Counted from the first letter of the stretch, positions 48,158 to 59,371 are shown. The stretch: DNA of 64,000 nucleotides from Dermanyssus gallinae (GCA_003439945.1 QVRM01002223.1:248001-312000), one strand, 5' to 3'. A program made the numbers and translations. Notes: a model not told the origin generated them from the sequence alone.

Positions 48158-48159
<2 letters not shown>

Positions 48160-48196
<37 letters not shown>

Positions 48197-48199
48197 GTA

Positions 48200-48251
<52 letters not shown>
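48160..48251. repeat. (AAT)n microsatellite, about 30 units
   Basis: 92 bp of AAT units broken once by TAGTAG at 48195-48200. Confidence 0.95.
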
Positions 48252-48252
<1 letters not shown>

Positions 48253-48599
48253 CATAATACTGAGTTGCCTAAAAGCACCGGTAGATTGTCCAGACATGCT
48301 GAACTAAACAGTATGATTATAATAACTCTTGTGAAAGCCCGCATACCATCCATACGTGAACCAAGAGGTTTAGCGTTGTCTTTAGCCGTCTGCATGCAGG
48401 GAACGCGGCATCTATTTTAGGCGCCATGGAATAAAGAAATTCTTTTAAAAAAAACTGCGATGATACGTACAGACCTCACAACTGTAGCATTGTTTAATGT
48501 GCAATAAAAATAATCATATTTTAAACAAGAGTTTATTAATATGCAGTAGCATCTTTATTATGTGATATTTACAATATTATTTGTATTGTTATGATTAGT

Positions 48600-50605
48600 A
48601 TTGCTTAAGTGTAAACACTCAGCATCATGGCTTTGTCTCTTCATAGTTCCAACGACACTCTCTGTCAGAGAAACGTGGTCGTTCTTGGCTTCGATGTGGC
48701 CTCAAAAAGCTTTTTCCCAAGCTTTTTATCCGTTACCGGAGTATCCAGCTTTACCGGACCGAACGCCACTACAATGCGGCGTCTTTCAAAAGGATGCGCG
48801 TATTGGCGTCGTTTGTGCATCTCCCGTTGGTGATTGATGTGGACGACACCCTCTCTGTCTAGTCCACGAATAGCGCCGAGGGCGTACGTGTCGGAGACAG
48901 TGACGTCCTACGCCAGCGACCGATTATGGTCCCAGTCCTGGCTGGCAAGTCTATCCGGTCGACGCTTGTCGTCTCTCTGCTTTCAACTGCGCTTTAGTGT
49001 AACGCAGTAGCCGGCAGCTCCTCGTAAAGCGCGTCCGAGGAGGATGTCATGAATGTCATTGATGGCGTCGCGGCAGCCCTGGGTGAGCTAGGCTAGCTTC
49101 ATGTTTAACTAAGCCGCACTCATCTACCCTCCAGCATACACATTTATTCCTTTCAAATATAGCAGTGCCAAGTCTGAAACTATTGGCGGCGCGGAATTAG
49201 CGGAACGGCGTATTGTTGGTGGCTGACGTGTCCGCCGGCAGTAGCGGTTGCTGCGGAAGCGTGGTTATGACGAAGCGAGGAAGGCAGGCAGGGTAAACTT
49301 CGTGGCAGGGCGAGGGCCCGTCGCACCTATCCGAGCCGATAGGCTTGCCTGCGTTCATGCCTTATCATCGAGCGTCAGGTCAAGGATGCTTTTCAAGGCT
49401 CTCCTCATCTGGTCGTCCGTCAAGCTTCACAGTATCTGCCGGCAGAATGAAAGCAGGTAATGTCCGTAGCACGTACGAGACCTCTTACGTGCTGGAGTAG
49501 AAAGTAAGCTTGGCACATCCTGATTCCTGGCCCGGCCGCTGGTAGAGCGGGGAGAGTTGTTCTCCCGTCTCGGCCAGTGCCACGCGATCACGTCGGGGAA
49601 CACCGCCGCACTCAGCAGGTCTAGCTCACACTAGTCCCTTTCAAAGACGCCAAACTGCTTGGCTGGCTCCTAAACGGTGCTGCTAAATTCAGCGCTCACC
49701 TGTTGACTTTCTTCAGAAGCGTTCGTTATCCCAAGGATTGAGCTGCATCTCGCTACATTGCTCGAATACTCCAAGACATTTGTTGTATCTGAGCAACACC
49801 GATGATCGTTGTAGGAAGGGGTCCGATCGTCGGGGCAGATTAGAGAGACCCTAGATAACACCTGCTTGGTGTATTGATGCAGAAGCAAACTGGACGCAAA
49901 ACAAGCCACCGCGTCCCCCTGCTAATAACCAGCTACTGACAGGGTTTCAATCCTTCCAATCATCAGGGGAATCCGCCTGCTGTATGCCTGGTGCATCATT
50001 AATTAGAGGGCCAGGGCCAGCTTGGAAACCCTGCGATAAGGAGTCCTCGTTCGTTTAAACTAAGCGTTTTTAAAATTCAATTCTAAGAGAAAACAATTTT
50101 CATTGTTTGAGAAAAGTATATTCACAATTATTTACGCCCCATTATCAATGGCGTACCTCATCTGCCGTCGCTGCAGGTATCTTTTCACATCGACCTGGAG
50201 AAGCAGGGTCTTTGTGACCACAGATTGCAGCCAACGGCTATAGGGCGGTATCCCCCTTTTATTTAGGCCAATAAGCCGCTTGCCGTAAATGACGCTTTTC
50301 GCAGCCTCTGGAACTTGCCGTATGATGTCGAATACCTTAACCAGTGTAGCTAGCACCTCGCTATGGTTTTCATTTGCAGAGAGAAGGCATTGAAGTGAGT
50401 CAGTTGTGTTCGATAGCTGTTCAAATATCAAGCGCCTTAAAACGTTCGTTTCTGACACCGTTGCTAGTGACTGGCATCCAAAAATGCATGGCCTCAGCGG
50501 AGCTATAAAGCACGGACTGTTTGTTGATCGAATCAAAAGTCGTAATAACCACCAGAGAAACTGTGACCCCAAGCTAGTCATTTTACATGCGTTATTAAAT
50601 GACAT
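48600..50605 (-). pseudogene. RLE-type LINE ORF2, degenerate (RLE LINE copy 3)
   Basis: Minus strand, 5' to 3'. At 50605-50132 is a 157-codon frame ending region YGKRLIGLNKRGIPPYSRWL, which fits the RT entry block (ARLIALxKxxGGxRPIxxGxxLRR) of RLE LINEs. Near 49900, QGDAVACFASSLLLH corresponds to QQGDPLGPxLFSLxLH of the RT palm. At 48962-48890, KRRPDRLASQD...SLA-stop-DVTVSDTYA matches the PD...WDxTV nuclease core seen at 30.8 and 54.0 kb. Further down come KRRQYAHP, VAFGPVKLDTP, LGKKLFEATSKPRTTTFL, the family tail. The Trp of WDxTV is a TAG stop (48908-48910). Other stops and shifts are numerous. Individual motif alignments are by eye. Confidence 0.6.
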
Positions 50606-51485
50606 CCCTTAAGGAAATGCTTGTAACTACTTAGTCTGTTTTATACATACATACGTTTTTTGGCATCCCCAAAAAGTATTCCCCGGGGCTGTGCCTTTAC
50701 ATACAGTGCTGGGACTGCAAGGTGGCGACCCCATACACTACATTTAACCACCGTTTTTGCTCCTCACAATAATGCATCGCCCATACACTCACCAGCCATC
50801 GTTTCACCCTTCTTTTTTAGCTAGCCTATTGAGGTCTTTATAATTTAGTGTCCATCATATTTCTAAGCCCGGAGCTATCGAGATATTTACACGCGTACAA
50901 ATCCTTACGTGACTATTATGCAATTGTCATAAATTTGACCAGTAAGCCATGTAATGTAAGCAGGGAGTTGTCCTGCGAAGATATCAAGTACTTCGTTGTG
51001 AGCGTTATCAAAAATATTATACAATGTTGAAAGATTACCGTTGGAAATAACATATAAGCGGTTTCAGTAGACACACACCGAAACACTGCAAATATTAGAC
51101 GTGTGCGTGTGTGTCTTGAACTCTGGAACCCCGGTCGAGCTTACGCATCGGATCCAAAGAATATGTATTGATTTAGAAATCCTATGTGACATGGGCGAGC
51201 TCATAACTATTATAGGAGTATTTGATTTCCCAAGTATATGTACCAAGTATTGGTCAGATTTGGCACCACCTGCCGAATTTTAGTTTTAAAGATACAGAGT
51301 CATTTTCAGGTATTCGAGCAAGAGCTGGCTACCGATATTGACGAGGCGAAGTTTTTTTGCTATCGAATGTTCAAAGAACTGAAGATAACGAGGTTTAGCG
51401 ATTTTTAAAGAGCCGAAAAGGGAGGAGCAATGAATCTGCGTCCGTGTTGGAAGTGTTATAAACTGCTTTTGATAATCAAGCAGTC
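50606..51485. other. AT-rich intergenic DNA
   Basis: No feature recognised apart from a short GTGTGTGT run (51100-51115). The part from about 51310 may be the decayed 5' portion of the mariner relic that follows. Confidence 0.45.
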
Positions 51486-51489
51486 TCCC

Positions 51490-51670
51490 TTAATACAGTG
51501 TATACGTGACATCGTCGATTTCGCGACGAACGTGAAGTTCGTGATATTGTTCTCGTTAATCGTTGAATTACTATCGGGGTGATAGCTGAGGAATTGGAGA
51601 TATCGTATGGATCTAAACACCTTTTAAGGCTGAATCTCAGCAAACCCAAATTTAGACCCAAATTAGCATG
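51490..51670 (+). pseudogene. Mariner transposase N-terminal relic
   Basis: The + strand encodes VRDIVLVNR-stop-ITIGVIAEELEISYGSKHLL followed by RPKLA. This matches the second helix-turn-helix of mariner transposases (VREIVxxNRRITIxEIAEELxISYGSxHxIL), also present at the same place in the 39-kb copy (VREVAEDLNISIGSYHSIF). One stop; no catalytic domain and no TIRs found. Confidence 0.5.
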
Positions 51671-52072
51671 ACTTTGTGTCGCATCGATCAACGTGCATCT
51701 AACTAATAGACATTACGCGCGACTGAGCATAATTCAAGAATACTCTCAAAAGCCATTCTATTGTAGACATTTTAGTTCAAAAGACTATATTTTGAGTCGA
51801 GTTAATCAAAATGCGTTAACTGCACATTGCTGCAGTTATGTAAGGCTATTCATTCCTATTGCTTTGACTGCAAGATATCAAGCAGTAAAGCTGCTATATC
51901 TGTATGGGTCAATTCTGAGGATGAGGCCAGAAAGCTTACGCAACTTTCTGCATGAGGGTCGATACCCGTCATGGTGACCTGCCAGGCTCTAACCTCATTC
52001 AAGGCGAGAATTTAAGGCGTCGATGTCGCATTTACAGACGACGAGATACGCGAAGAGCTAGCAGATTGCGGT

Positions 52073-52876
52073 GTGGTGCACGCTCGACGGTTATTCCGCA
52101 CAGGTCACGCTGGTAAAACCTTACTCAGCAAGGTGATTCTGACGTTTGACCGCCAACCGCCTGTATCTGTCTTCCTGAGGTACAAGACACACTTAGTCGT
52201 ACTGGAGCCTGATCAACCAAAGCTATGCTACAATTGTCAACATGTGGGGCATCTAGCGGACAGGTGCACTTTTCGCAAGGCCTGCAAGAAATGTGGAGGC
52301 TCTGATCATCTGGCGTCCAGTTGCACCAAACAATCGAGATGTGTAAACTGTGGATTGCCTTCTTGTCCGCGTGTGGCTTATCTCCGTGAGCGTAACATGA
52401 TCATCATGGAGGCGAGAGTTCTTCAGCAAGTTAAGGCTGCGCACCTGAGTGCATTGATTACGAAGGGGCCTGGTGTCACAGCCACAATCGCAGAAAACGC
52501 ACAAACTAGCTGTTCTAACAGCAGCAAAGCTTCCTATGCAGCAGTTCTCAGGGGCATATCTATCCCGCAAGAAAGCGTCTCGCCTCAACTGCTTCTTCCT
52601 AATCTGCGACCATTACTAAAGCTTAAACAAAAGCGAGCCAAGGCATACAGGAGTCGCCAAGTTCGGCCGCGGCGCGCTTCTAAATTTATCACGAAGAAAA
52701 ACATCCATACCAAGACGTCGCGCAGAGATGTTAGAGGCGCCTTAACAGACGTCGCTCGGATGTTAGAGGGCATCAGTCCTGATTTGGCAGCAACTTTAAA
52801 GACGATTGCAGAGGCCCTAAAACCTCTCTTGGCCCTCCTTCATCTTGCAGAGAAGCTCAAATCTCTTACATCATAA
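52073..52876 (+). CDS. Gag-like ORF1 of an RLE LINE (copy 2), zinc knuckles
   Basis: A 267-codon uninterrupted frame. Retroelement nucleic-acid-binding ORF1. At residues about 54-67 there is a CCHC knuckle CYNCQHVGHLADRC, followed by CKKCGGSDHLASSC (about 73-86) and a partial third, CVNCGLPSCPR. Upstream are KVILTFDRQPPVSVFLRY and a short loop common in gag-like ORF1 proteins just before the knuckles. Downstream is basic sequence (KQKRAKAYRSRQVRPRRASK) and a helical C-terminus. The true start may lie before 52073, because coding-like sequence extends to about 52020 (DDEIREELADCGVVHARR). ORF2 begins in the overlapping -1 frame. Such knuckles are usual for Jockey/I-group ORF1, and less so beside an RLE-type ORF2. 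Confidence 0.75.
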   Translation: MVHARRLFRTGHAGKTLLSKVILTFDRQPPVSVFLRYKTHLVVLEPDQPKLCYNCQHVGHLADRCTFRKACKKCGGSDHLASSCTKQSRCVNCGLPSCPRVAYLRERNMIIMEARVLQQVKAAHLSALITKGPGVTATIAENAQTSCSNSSKASYAAVLRGISIPQESVSPQLLLPNLRPLLKLKQKRAKAYRSRQVRPRRASKFITKKNIHTKTSRRDVRGALTDVARMLEGISPDLAATLKTIAEALKPLLALLHLAEKLKSLTS

Positions 52877-52879
52877 GGC

Positions 52880-53097
52880 CAGATAACGAGAACTCAAACG
52901 AAAGTGAGGCCGCTCATGCTTTTGTTGTTGATGACCCCAACAGGGCTACATGTCCTGTGTGTAGAGGTGTCTTCACAAGAAGGGGCATTGCCAGACATAT
53001 ATCGGTCAGACACGCCGACGCCGTTAACATGCCGTCCACATCTCACCAGGCTCTGGCAGAAGAATTTGATGTTAACACACTACTCATCGATATCTAG
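52880..53097 (+). pseudogene. N-terminus of RLE LINE ORF2 with C2H2 finger
   Basis: In the frame -1 to ORF1, coding runs from the ORF1 stop: RPDNENSNESEAAHAF, then CPVCRGVFTRRGIARHISVR followed by H (52951-53013). This is a C-x2-C-x11-H-x4-H zinc finger of the kind found at the N-terminus of R2/NeSL-type ORF2, where it binds target DNA. The frame ends at TAG 53095-53097. No ATG precedes the finger, so ORF2 may normally be expressed by overlap or frameshift. Confidence 0.6.
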
Positions 53098-54433
53098 GCA
53101 AACATGCGTCATGCTAAACTGTTACGCATTTTACCAAAATTTGTGGGGCCTACTGTTGCGAAGGAGCTCACTAAGGTCTTCCTAAACGTCGCCTGGTACT
53201 CTCTTTTTCGTTCGCTCCGAACAAACTCGACTTCGCCACAGGCAGACTACCCCAATTGGGGACCCACTGCGGCCTATTCCTTCTTAGACCTTGTTTTTTA
53301 GCCACAAAGTTAACACATCTGTTTAGAGGATGCAATCTGTTTTTATCACCAGAGCATTCACAGCCATTTAATGGATATAGTGTAGACATTTTAGAGATTA
53401 TACTAAAGCTTAAGCTGACCGATGCGGCAAGGGAACAGGTAATGCTCCTGGTTTTTTAGGCGGTCTAAGTGTGCCGGACGCAGTCATGATGGCAGAACCC
53501 GCAATCGTGGCGTCATTAACTCAGGCGGTGGACAGGGTTAAAGCATTATTGAACAGTGATAGGTGGGATGCCTATAATGTTGAACTTCAAAGGCTGACCG
53601 ACCAATTGTCGTTGTTATTTATTTCTCCTCCGGATGATCGGGCTAACCAGGGCAGTTATACAGCCCCCCTACAAAAAAAGCGACTAGCAAGCCTGATAAT
53701 TAGAGCACCTTATGTTGCTGATAGAGCCACGCTTCGAGCTGTTAGTAGTCAAGGGGCTGGAGCTTCGTTACAGGCCCCACCCTGTCTGCGAATTGGGACT
53801 CTGTTAAACGGCGAGACGACGCGTATAAGCTCAGGGCTGCGACTTGGGGTTGACTTAGTCGTGCCCCACCGATGTCGTTGTGGTGATTTCGTTGCGTTGG
53901 CCCATCATTGCCTGTCATGCGCGTTGAGTGCAGGCCGACGAGCACGTCACTTCGCTTTAAATGACACCTTTAGTCGCGCTCTTAGATCTGCCGGCTTCCC
54001 GTGCGTCCTAGAGCCCTGGGTCTTTCAAGGGGTGATAGAAAAAGACCTGACTTTGACGCCCTTTGAGCGTGGCCGCATGCTTGTTTAAGACGCAACTGTA
54101 ACCGACTTGTTAGCCCCTTCGATGGTCGGTGCAGGTGCGGACCGAGCAGGTCATGTCTCCAGGTTAGCTGAGGCTAATAAATGCAGAAAATACTCAAGCG
54201 TCGATTATCCGCACGAATTTTGTCCGTTGGCGTTCGAGACTATGGGAGCTGCAGGCCCCCTTACTCTCAAGCTGATTCAGCGCGTCGGTAGAAGCCTTAA
54301 CCTTTCGACAGGAAACTCGAGAGCATCCGAATTCTGGCGTCAGAGGCTGTCGCTTGACATTCAACGAGGAAATGCAGCGTCTGTTCGGGGCACATTGTTG
54401 AATTGGGCTAACCCTGGGTTACAGAACCCGTGA
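53098..54433 (+). pseudogene. ORF2 remainder of RLE LINE copy 2: RT deleted, nuclease mutated
   Basis: 53104-53301 encodes RHAKLLRILPKFVGPTVAKE, a fragment of uncertain place. No RT palm (no YADD box) follows: only about 360 bp separate it from the post-RT block GGLSVPDAVMMAEPA (from 53461), so roughly 1.5 kb or more of RT is missing. The C-terminal frame (53461-54433) then gives SSQGAGASLQAPP, the finger CRCGDFVALAHHCLSC, RHFALNDTFSRALRSAGFP, the nuclease core and AFETMGAAG...FWRQRLSLDIQRGNA. Compared with the 30.3-kb copy the catalytic RPDG is EKDL and the Trp of WDATV is TAA (54086-54088). It is therefore inactive. Confidence 0.7.
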
Positions 54434-54860
54434 TCACACGTTCGCGCGGAGACAATTAATTGTCCACTCCAAAGTGCTAACATAGTGAAGTTATATAAGT
54501 AAAACAATTTCTACAGTTGATTGCTGCATGTTGAACTATAATTTATCTAGTACTAGTCCGCTGAATACCGTCTAGTTTCCAATAGTGTGCGCGCACCTGT
54601 ATACTTTTATCCGTTTAAAATGTACATAAATATATGATCCGTTTATATATAAACAACTTTACATATATGTGACACCTTTAGAGTATATTGCAAATTTAAA
54701 CCCCGGCTAATGTTTTAAGAATGCTCTAATTTTACGTTTTTATATATATATATATATATATATGTGCAAACGTTTTTGAGTAATGTCGAGCTGCAAGCAC
54801 ACAACAAATACGTATCGTTTTCCTACCTCGTTGGTACTTAACCAAATCGTTATGGTTGGA
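54434..54860. other. RLE LINE 3' UTR and AT-rich flank
   Basis: GGAGACAATTAATTG (about 54448) matches GGGGACAATTATTT after copy 1 (31251 on), marking shared 3' UTR. CACTCCAAAGTGCTAACATA (54465-54484) recurs exactly at 400-419. (TA)n at 54736-54762. Confidence 0.55.
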
Positions 54861-55185
54861 ACCCCTTTCTCTTGACGCGACCCCTCTGTTCACCCTGTGT
54901 CGGCACCCCCGTGCCGCGGCCCAACACTGGTGGGTGGTGGCGTCATTGCCTTGATGCCGGGTAGCCGAGGCGAAGACGAGCGAGGACCGTCGACAAAACT
55001 CAGCTCAGCCAAGTCACTCACCCACGATTCAACTCCGTCTCCAGTCTTGGCAAAACAGTAATGGTGCATCGCCTTGATGATGTTAGTCCACCTGCAGCAG
55101 AGGTTCGAGAAAGAGATACACAGGCAGTGTGCGTTTCGGGGAAAGAAGACAACAGCTGCATCAAACCACCACTGTCCTCGCCGGC

Positions 55186-55280
55186 AACATCATCATCAGC
55201 ATCATTACGACAGCCACCACCACTAACATCATCATCAGTATCATTGCGACAGCCACCACCACTAACATCATCATCATCAT
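55186..55280. repeat. 39-bp tandem repeat, two copies plus partial
   Basis: Units begin at 55186 and 55225 (AACATCATCATCAG...CAGCCACCACCACT), with a partial third at 55264. The period is a multiple of 3, so frame is kept: (S/T)SSxSLRQPPPLT. Confidence 0.85.
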
Positions 55281-55361
55281 GATCAGACCACCACCATCAG
55301 GGTTGTGTTCATCGTCATAGGTTCAGCCAATGAGAGCGCTCCAGCAGTGGCAGCCGTCGTC

Positions 55362-55362
55362 G

Positions 55363-55430
<68 letters not shown>
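55362..55430. repeat. (GTT)23 microsatellite
   Basis: 69 bp of perfect GTT units, preceded by GTCGTC. Confidence 0.97.
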
Positions 55431-55487
55431 CATCATCCAATCATCCGCGGTTTCGTAAGTCGTTGTTGGATGTGACGAATCGTAGAC

Positions 55488-55841
55488 ATGGCTAACATGG
55501 CTTCGGCATTGCTAGGTGGTAGACGAACCACCACTACCACCTTCATAGCCGCCCAGCGACTGATCAACGAAGCCTTGTCGGTCGCCCATATCGCTAGCCG
55601 GCGTGCAGAGCAGCGTTGCGATCTGGAGCAAACATTTAAATTGCGACGCGGCGCGGGCAGTGGGGGCGGGATAGCTGCGGCACTGGGGCGTCGACTGTGG
55701 TGGTGGGGCACCGGGGCAGTAGAAAGTGTGCCGGTTGCAAATGGGGCGCCGGCTGTAGAAGGGGCGCCGGCTGCGGAAGGGGCGCCGGCTGCAGAAGAGC
55801 CGACGACTGAAAAAGGGGCGCTGACTGCAGAAGAGGTATAG
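55488..55841 (+). CDS. Unassigned 117-codon ORF with hexapeptide repeat
   Basis: The frame reads MANMASALLGGRRTTTTTF..., then AAQRLINEALSVAHIASRRA, a basic segment and a C-terminal repeat GAPAVE-GAPAAE-GAPAAE-EPTTEK-GALTAE encoded by 18-bp units (55743-55796 plus two diverged). It ends in TAG right after GAAGAG|GTATAG, a possible weak donor. G/C at third positions is only mildly elevated. I recognise no family. It may be a low-complexity exon or a fortuitous frame in repeat DNA. Confidence 0.2.
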   Translation: MANMASALLGGRRTTTTTFIAAQRLINEALSVAHIASRRAEQRCDLEQTFKLRRGAGSGGGIAAALGRRLWWWGTGAVESVPVANGAPAVEGAPAAEGAPAAEEPTTEKGALTAEEV

Positions 55842-56570
55842 CAATGGATGAATAGATAGATAGACACACCGATGGACGGACGGACATACGAACGGACATA
55901 CAAATGTATGTATGGATATGATAGCTGAATGACTGGATGAAGGTAGATATCACACACGATCGTCGACAACGGCAACGACAGACGAAGTCAAGAGAAGGCG
56001 TACGAGGTGGCGCACAGGGTGGAAGTAGGAACCGCAAAATGGATGAGACACTGAACGAGGAAAAAACAAAACAGAAGAAGAAGAAGAAGATGAAGGAGAA
56101 GGAAGGGGGAGCAAGCGCATATTTCGGGCTGCTGCTTCTGCAGAAGTTGTATGTAGTGGCCCGTCGTCGGTGGCGGCGGGCGTAGTTGTTCGTTGTTCGT
56201 CTCGTGTAAGGGTCCACCGCAGAAGGCAGTCGAAAAATGACATGTCATCTCAAATGGAAGTAAGTGAACCCAACGCCGCTCTTGGCAGCGGCAGCAGCAG
56301 CAGCAATAGAAGACAAAGAAGCACAAGCCGCAGCAGGCAACTGCTGGCACCGTCTGGCTCTGGGTGGAGCCGAGTCCACCCGGCTTTACCGCGTAGATGG
56401 TGTATAGTCGCTAGCCGCTTCTACGTATGTATGGGCAGGGGCAGGAAAAAGGGCCTGTAATCTGCGTCCACCGCGCGAAAACCCCACAACGCTGTCGAGG
56501 ACAGAAACAACGCTGGCAACGCACGAGAGAGCAATGACGGTTGCTGTGTTTCATGTTGTTGTTGTCGTCG

Positions 56571-56619
<49 letters not shown>

Positions 56620-57290
56620 CGTTGTTGTGGTTTCTCCAGCTGCTATTGCCGCTGCTGCTGTAGCTGCTGTTATCATCGTTGTCGTTATTGTTGTTGGTCC
56701 AGGTGGTGGCAGTCTCTGTACTGGACACAGTGTGGAAATGTCGTCTCAGAGGCAAAGCGAGCGGGCGAGCAAGAGAGAGATAAAGCGAGAGAGAAAGAGA
56801 AAGTGGAGTCCAGAGAGGGAAACAGATAGAGAAACACAGAGGGGTCGACTTCAAGCGAGGTCCTTGAACGCACAGGTCCAACACGAAACCAACAATGGAA
56901 CCGCTTTGGCTGGCCAGAGCTTTCACAAATTGTGTAGAAACAAGCTATCGGACGCGCAAAGCCACTTTTTTCTATATATATATATATATATATATAAGTA
57001 TAATGAAATATACGTGTCAAATACTGCACTATTCAACACGTTTAGCTTTACTAAAGAAAACTTTGGTAAAGTTTTCTTTTATCAATATAACATTATATAC
57101 ATGTTAATATATAATATAATGCACAATATAAGTGTGCCGCATTTACTCGAGTACTTCGGACTCGACGGACTCAGCCCGTTTCTTTTTTCCCGGTACTATT
57201 GGATGGGCTATCTGATCAAGTATGTCAGAGGGGGGCCGGGAGAGAGCAAGTACTCTAATGATTGCAGCTGGCGTTGCAATTTATAGCAGG

Positions 57291-57811
57291 GGAAAAACAT
57301 GATCAAAGAGACGCATTGACTATTTAGACGAATTGGACATAACATTAACTGACAAATAACAGTAGCAGTTAGATTTTGAGAAGGCGTTAAATCAGCGAAA
57401 GGCTACGTTTCTCGAGCTAGAAGTAACGTAGTGAATCTTGTAAATAAATTTCCTTTGACGGTAACTATACCGTCGAATAGATGCAGTTCCCAAAGCTTTA
57501 TAGAACGTTGAGTAAGAAAAGCAGTTCGAGCGCCAACTACAATCATAAATTGCAAATGCTGTCAATACATATTGCGCCCTCCTGTTACAAGATAAAAGTA
57601 GAATCAATAACAACATTCGGTATAACACTCATGTGAGCAAAATTAGGGAAGACAGAATTACAGCTACTGGAAAACGTTCGGTTTTTATTCATGAAACACA
57701 TTTTGCGGTTAACTATTGTAGGAATTAAATTTTTCATATCCTGAAAGCGGGACTCTAGTGACACAGTAAATATAGCCATGATGATCTAGTACGAGGGAAA
57801 TTGTGTTTGTC

Positions 57812-57842
<31 letters not shown>

Positions 57843-58021
57843 TTCCTATTAAATATTACCACGACTGCTCATATCAGCTGTTTTTAAAGCAGGATAGCGA
57901 ACACTCTACAAGAGGAAGAGAGAAAATATTTTATTATGGTTCATTAACACCCAGGTTGGGTAAATTTTAAATAAGTACATCAGTCCCAATTAGTGGTTCT
58001 TCTACATCACCGGATCTTTTC
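57291..58021. other. AT-rich intergenic DNA
   Basis: (TA)n with a T-run at 57812-57844. Nothing else recognised. Confidence 0.5.
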
Positions 58022-59371
58022 TCATGTTGCGAGTTCAACTATTGACTGCACTGCTGGACATGCTGCGGCGTGGTATCTATCACAATGGCCTAACCATCTC
58101 GCGCACCTACAACACTCCTGAGGATTGTGGAATTCTTGTGTGCTGCCTAGCAGAAACCCGTGGGCTGCAAATGCCGTAGTTAGATGCCTATTCTTATATC
58201 CGGCTGCTCGCCAGTTTGTACTCCTCATTGCTATCGTCGTGTATATTCCTATGGTTATGTCCTTAATTTTTTCTCTCCACTTCATAGTGTAGGCCACGAA
58301 GGTTGTCGTCTTAGGTAAACCCCATCTTACTTGTAATTCCTGTGTCATTAGAGTCCCCACTCTAATATATAAACTTTTCTAGTCCTACAAGAGTTAGCTA
58401 ACCCCAAAACCCGCTTCATACAGAAAAATCGAACTTTATCTAGTAACTGTAGATCTGCCTCTCCTAATTTCTCCCATATAAGTGATATACCAAATGTTGC
58501 TATTGGTTCTACTTTATTCTTGAAAAGGGCGGACGCGGTATGTATTGACCACATTTGCGGGAGTTTAATTGCTTCTGGCGCTCGAATGGCTTTTCCTACT
58601 CTGCTTTCAATGTGCTTTCGGAAACTGCTACCATTTGACATTATAGTGACCCCCAAATAGATAAATTTACTTTCAAAATGTACTGTATTACCCCTGGCTC
58701 GAAGAACATCGTCTTTCGCCAATCGACTTCCTTTTCGAAATTTACTGCTACTGTCTTTTGCCAGTTAATACTAAGTCCCATCTCGTTCATACGATCAATT
58801 AGCCGTTCCAGTCCTTGCTTAACCCTAAATAAACTCCTGCCTTAGATAGCAATGTCATCTGCATACAATAATGTACTTGCCCACTCTTGGGCCCACCCCA
58901 GCCTCACCCGGTTGGGTAGCCCTTTCAATAGTACCGGAAAAAGTAATGAGCTTAGTCCGTCACCTTGGGCCACTCCTGTCTGTGTTACTTTTCCTACAAT
59001 TCGAGTACCGTTGTCGATGTGTACTGTACTCTCCCTAAGAATGGTGCTTAAAAATTTCAGCACTGCTGTTTTCTTTTCTGTTTTAGCCACTTGTGCGGTT
59101 GTTTTTCAACGCCCACTCCTGGCTTTCCCAATAGTTTTGTTTCTTCTCCTTGTATGCCCTTTGTGTCATTTTCTTCACCATTATTGGAAACGTCCTTAAT
59201 ACCTTTTCGGATGCTTGAACGTTGGAAACTGGTATATATATTGGGACCGGCGGGGCGTCGTGCTGCTTCTGTGCTATGCTTCGTGAGGCCCTCTTTAGTT
59301 GTTCCATTCGCAGCGGCTTTTGCGGACATGCTCCCCAGAAGATATGGCAAAAAACAGTTCCGTAGAATCAA
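58022..59371 (-). pseudogene. LINE ORF2 relic, family 2-like (copy 3)
   Basis: Minus strand. Pre-RT basic sequence (59371-59090); then the RT palm GVAQGDGLSSLLFPVLLKGL and LLYADDIAI (58842-58990), in which both Asp of YADD are intact; then, after a break, MWSIHTASALFKNKVEPIATFGISLIWEKLG and KRVLGLANSCRTRKVYILE (58722-58348), equivalent to APIASYGTQLISENL...KRVLGLHTSCRNRLVYLL in the 19.7-22.2 kb copy; then AAHGFLLGSTQEFHNPQECCRC...YHAAAC (about 58170-58060), the degenerate terminal finger. Frames are broken at least twice and the APE domain is not found. It is related to but clearly diverged from copy 1. Confidence 0.65.

Larger units (their letters stand above)
47186..48598. other. GC-rich island with candidate signal-peptide ORF and (AAT)n
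   Basis: GC-rich DNA at 47200-47640 holds a CRE-type palindrome TGACGTCA (47404-47411) and a short signal-peptide-like ORF (separate entry). (CTA)n follows at 47767-47797. The 188-codon frame at 47854-48420 is mostly poly-N from an AAT array. No host gene can be confirmed. Confidence 0.35.
54861..57290. other. GC-rich, repeat-rich island with candidate exons
   Basis: Holds a 39-bp tandem repeat, (GTT)23, an 18-bp tandem repeat and (GTT/GTC)n at 56555-56628. Possible exonic pieces are 55061-55280 (+), 55488-55841 (+) and an ATG frame leading to a consensus donor GTAAGT at 56260. A GAGA/purine block lies at 56760-56850 and (TA)n at 56976-56996. No homology recognised, so the island is described rather than annotated as a gene. 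Confidence 0.35.

Noticed and set aside
47854..48420. 188-codon frame with long poly-Asn
   Set aside because: Driven by the AAT array; flanking residues have no recognisable domain and codon use is unremarkable.
48395..48430. Second copy of the 18-kb LTR (GCGGCATCT...GGCGCCATG shared with 18192-18215)
   Set aside because: Only about 25 imperfect bases match and no LTR ends or promoter boxes are present.
57053..57079. Perfect 12-bp hairpin AAAGAAAACTTT/AAAGTTTTCTTT
   Set aside because: Low-complexity A/T-rich palindrome in AT-rich DNA, plausible by chance; no T-run or coding context.
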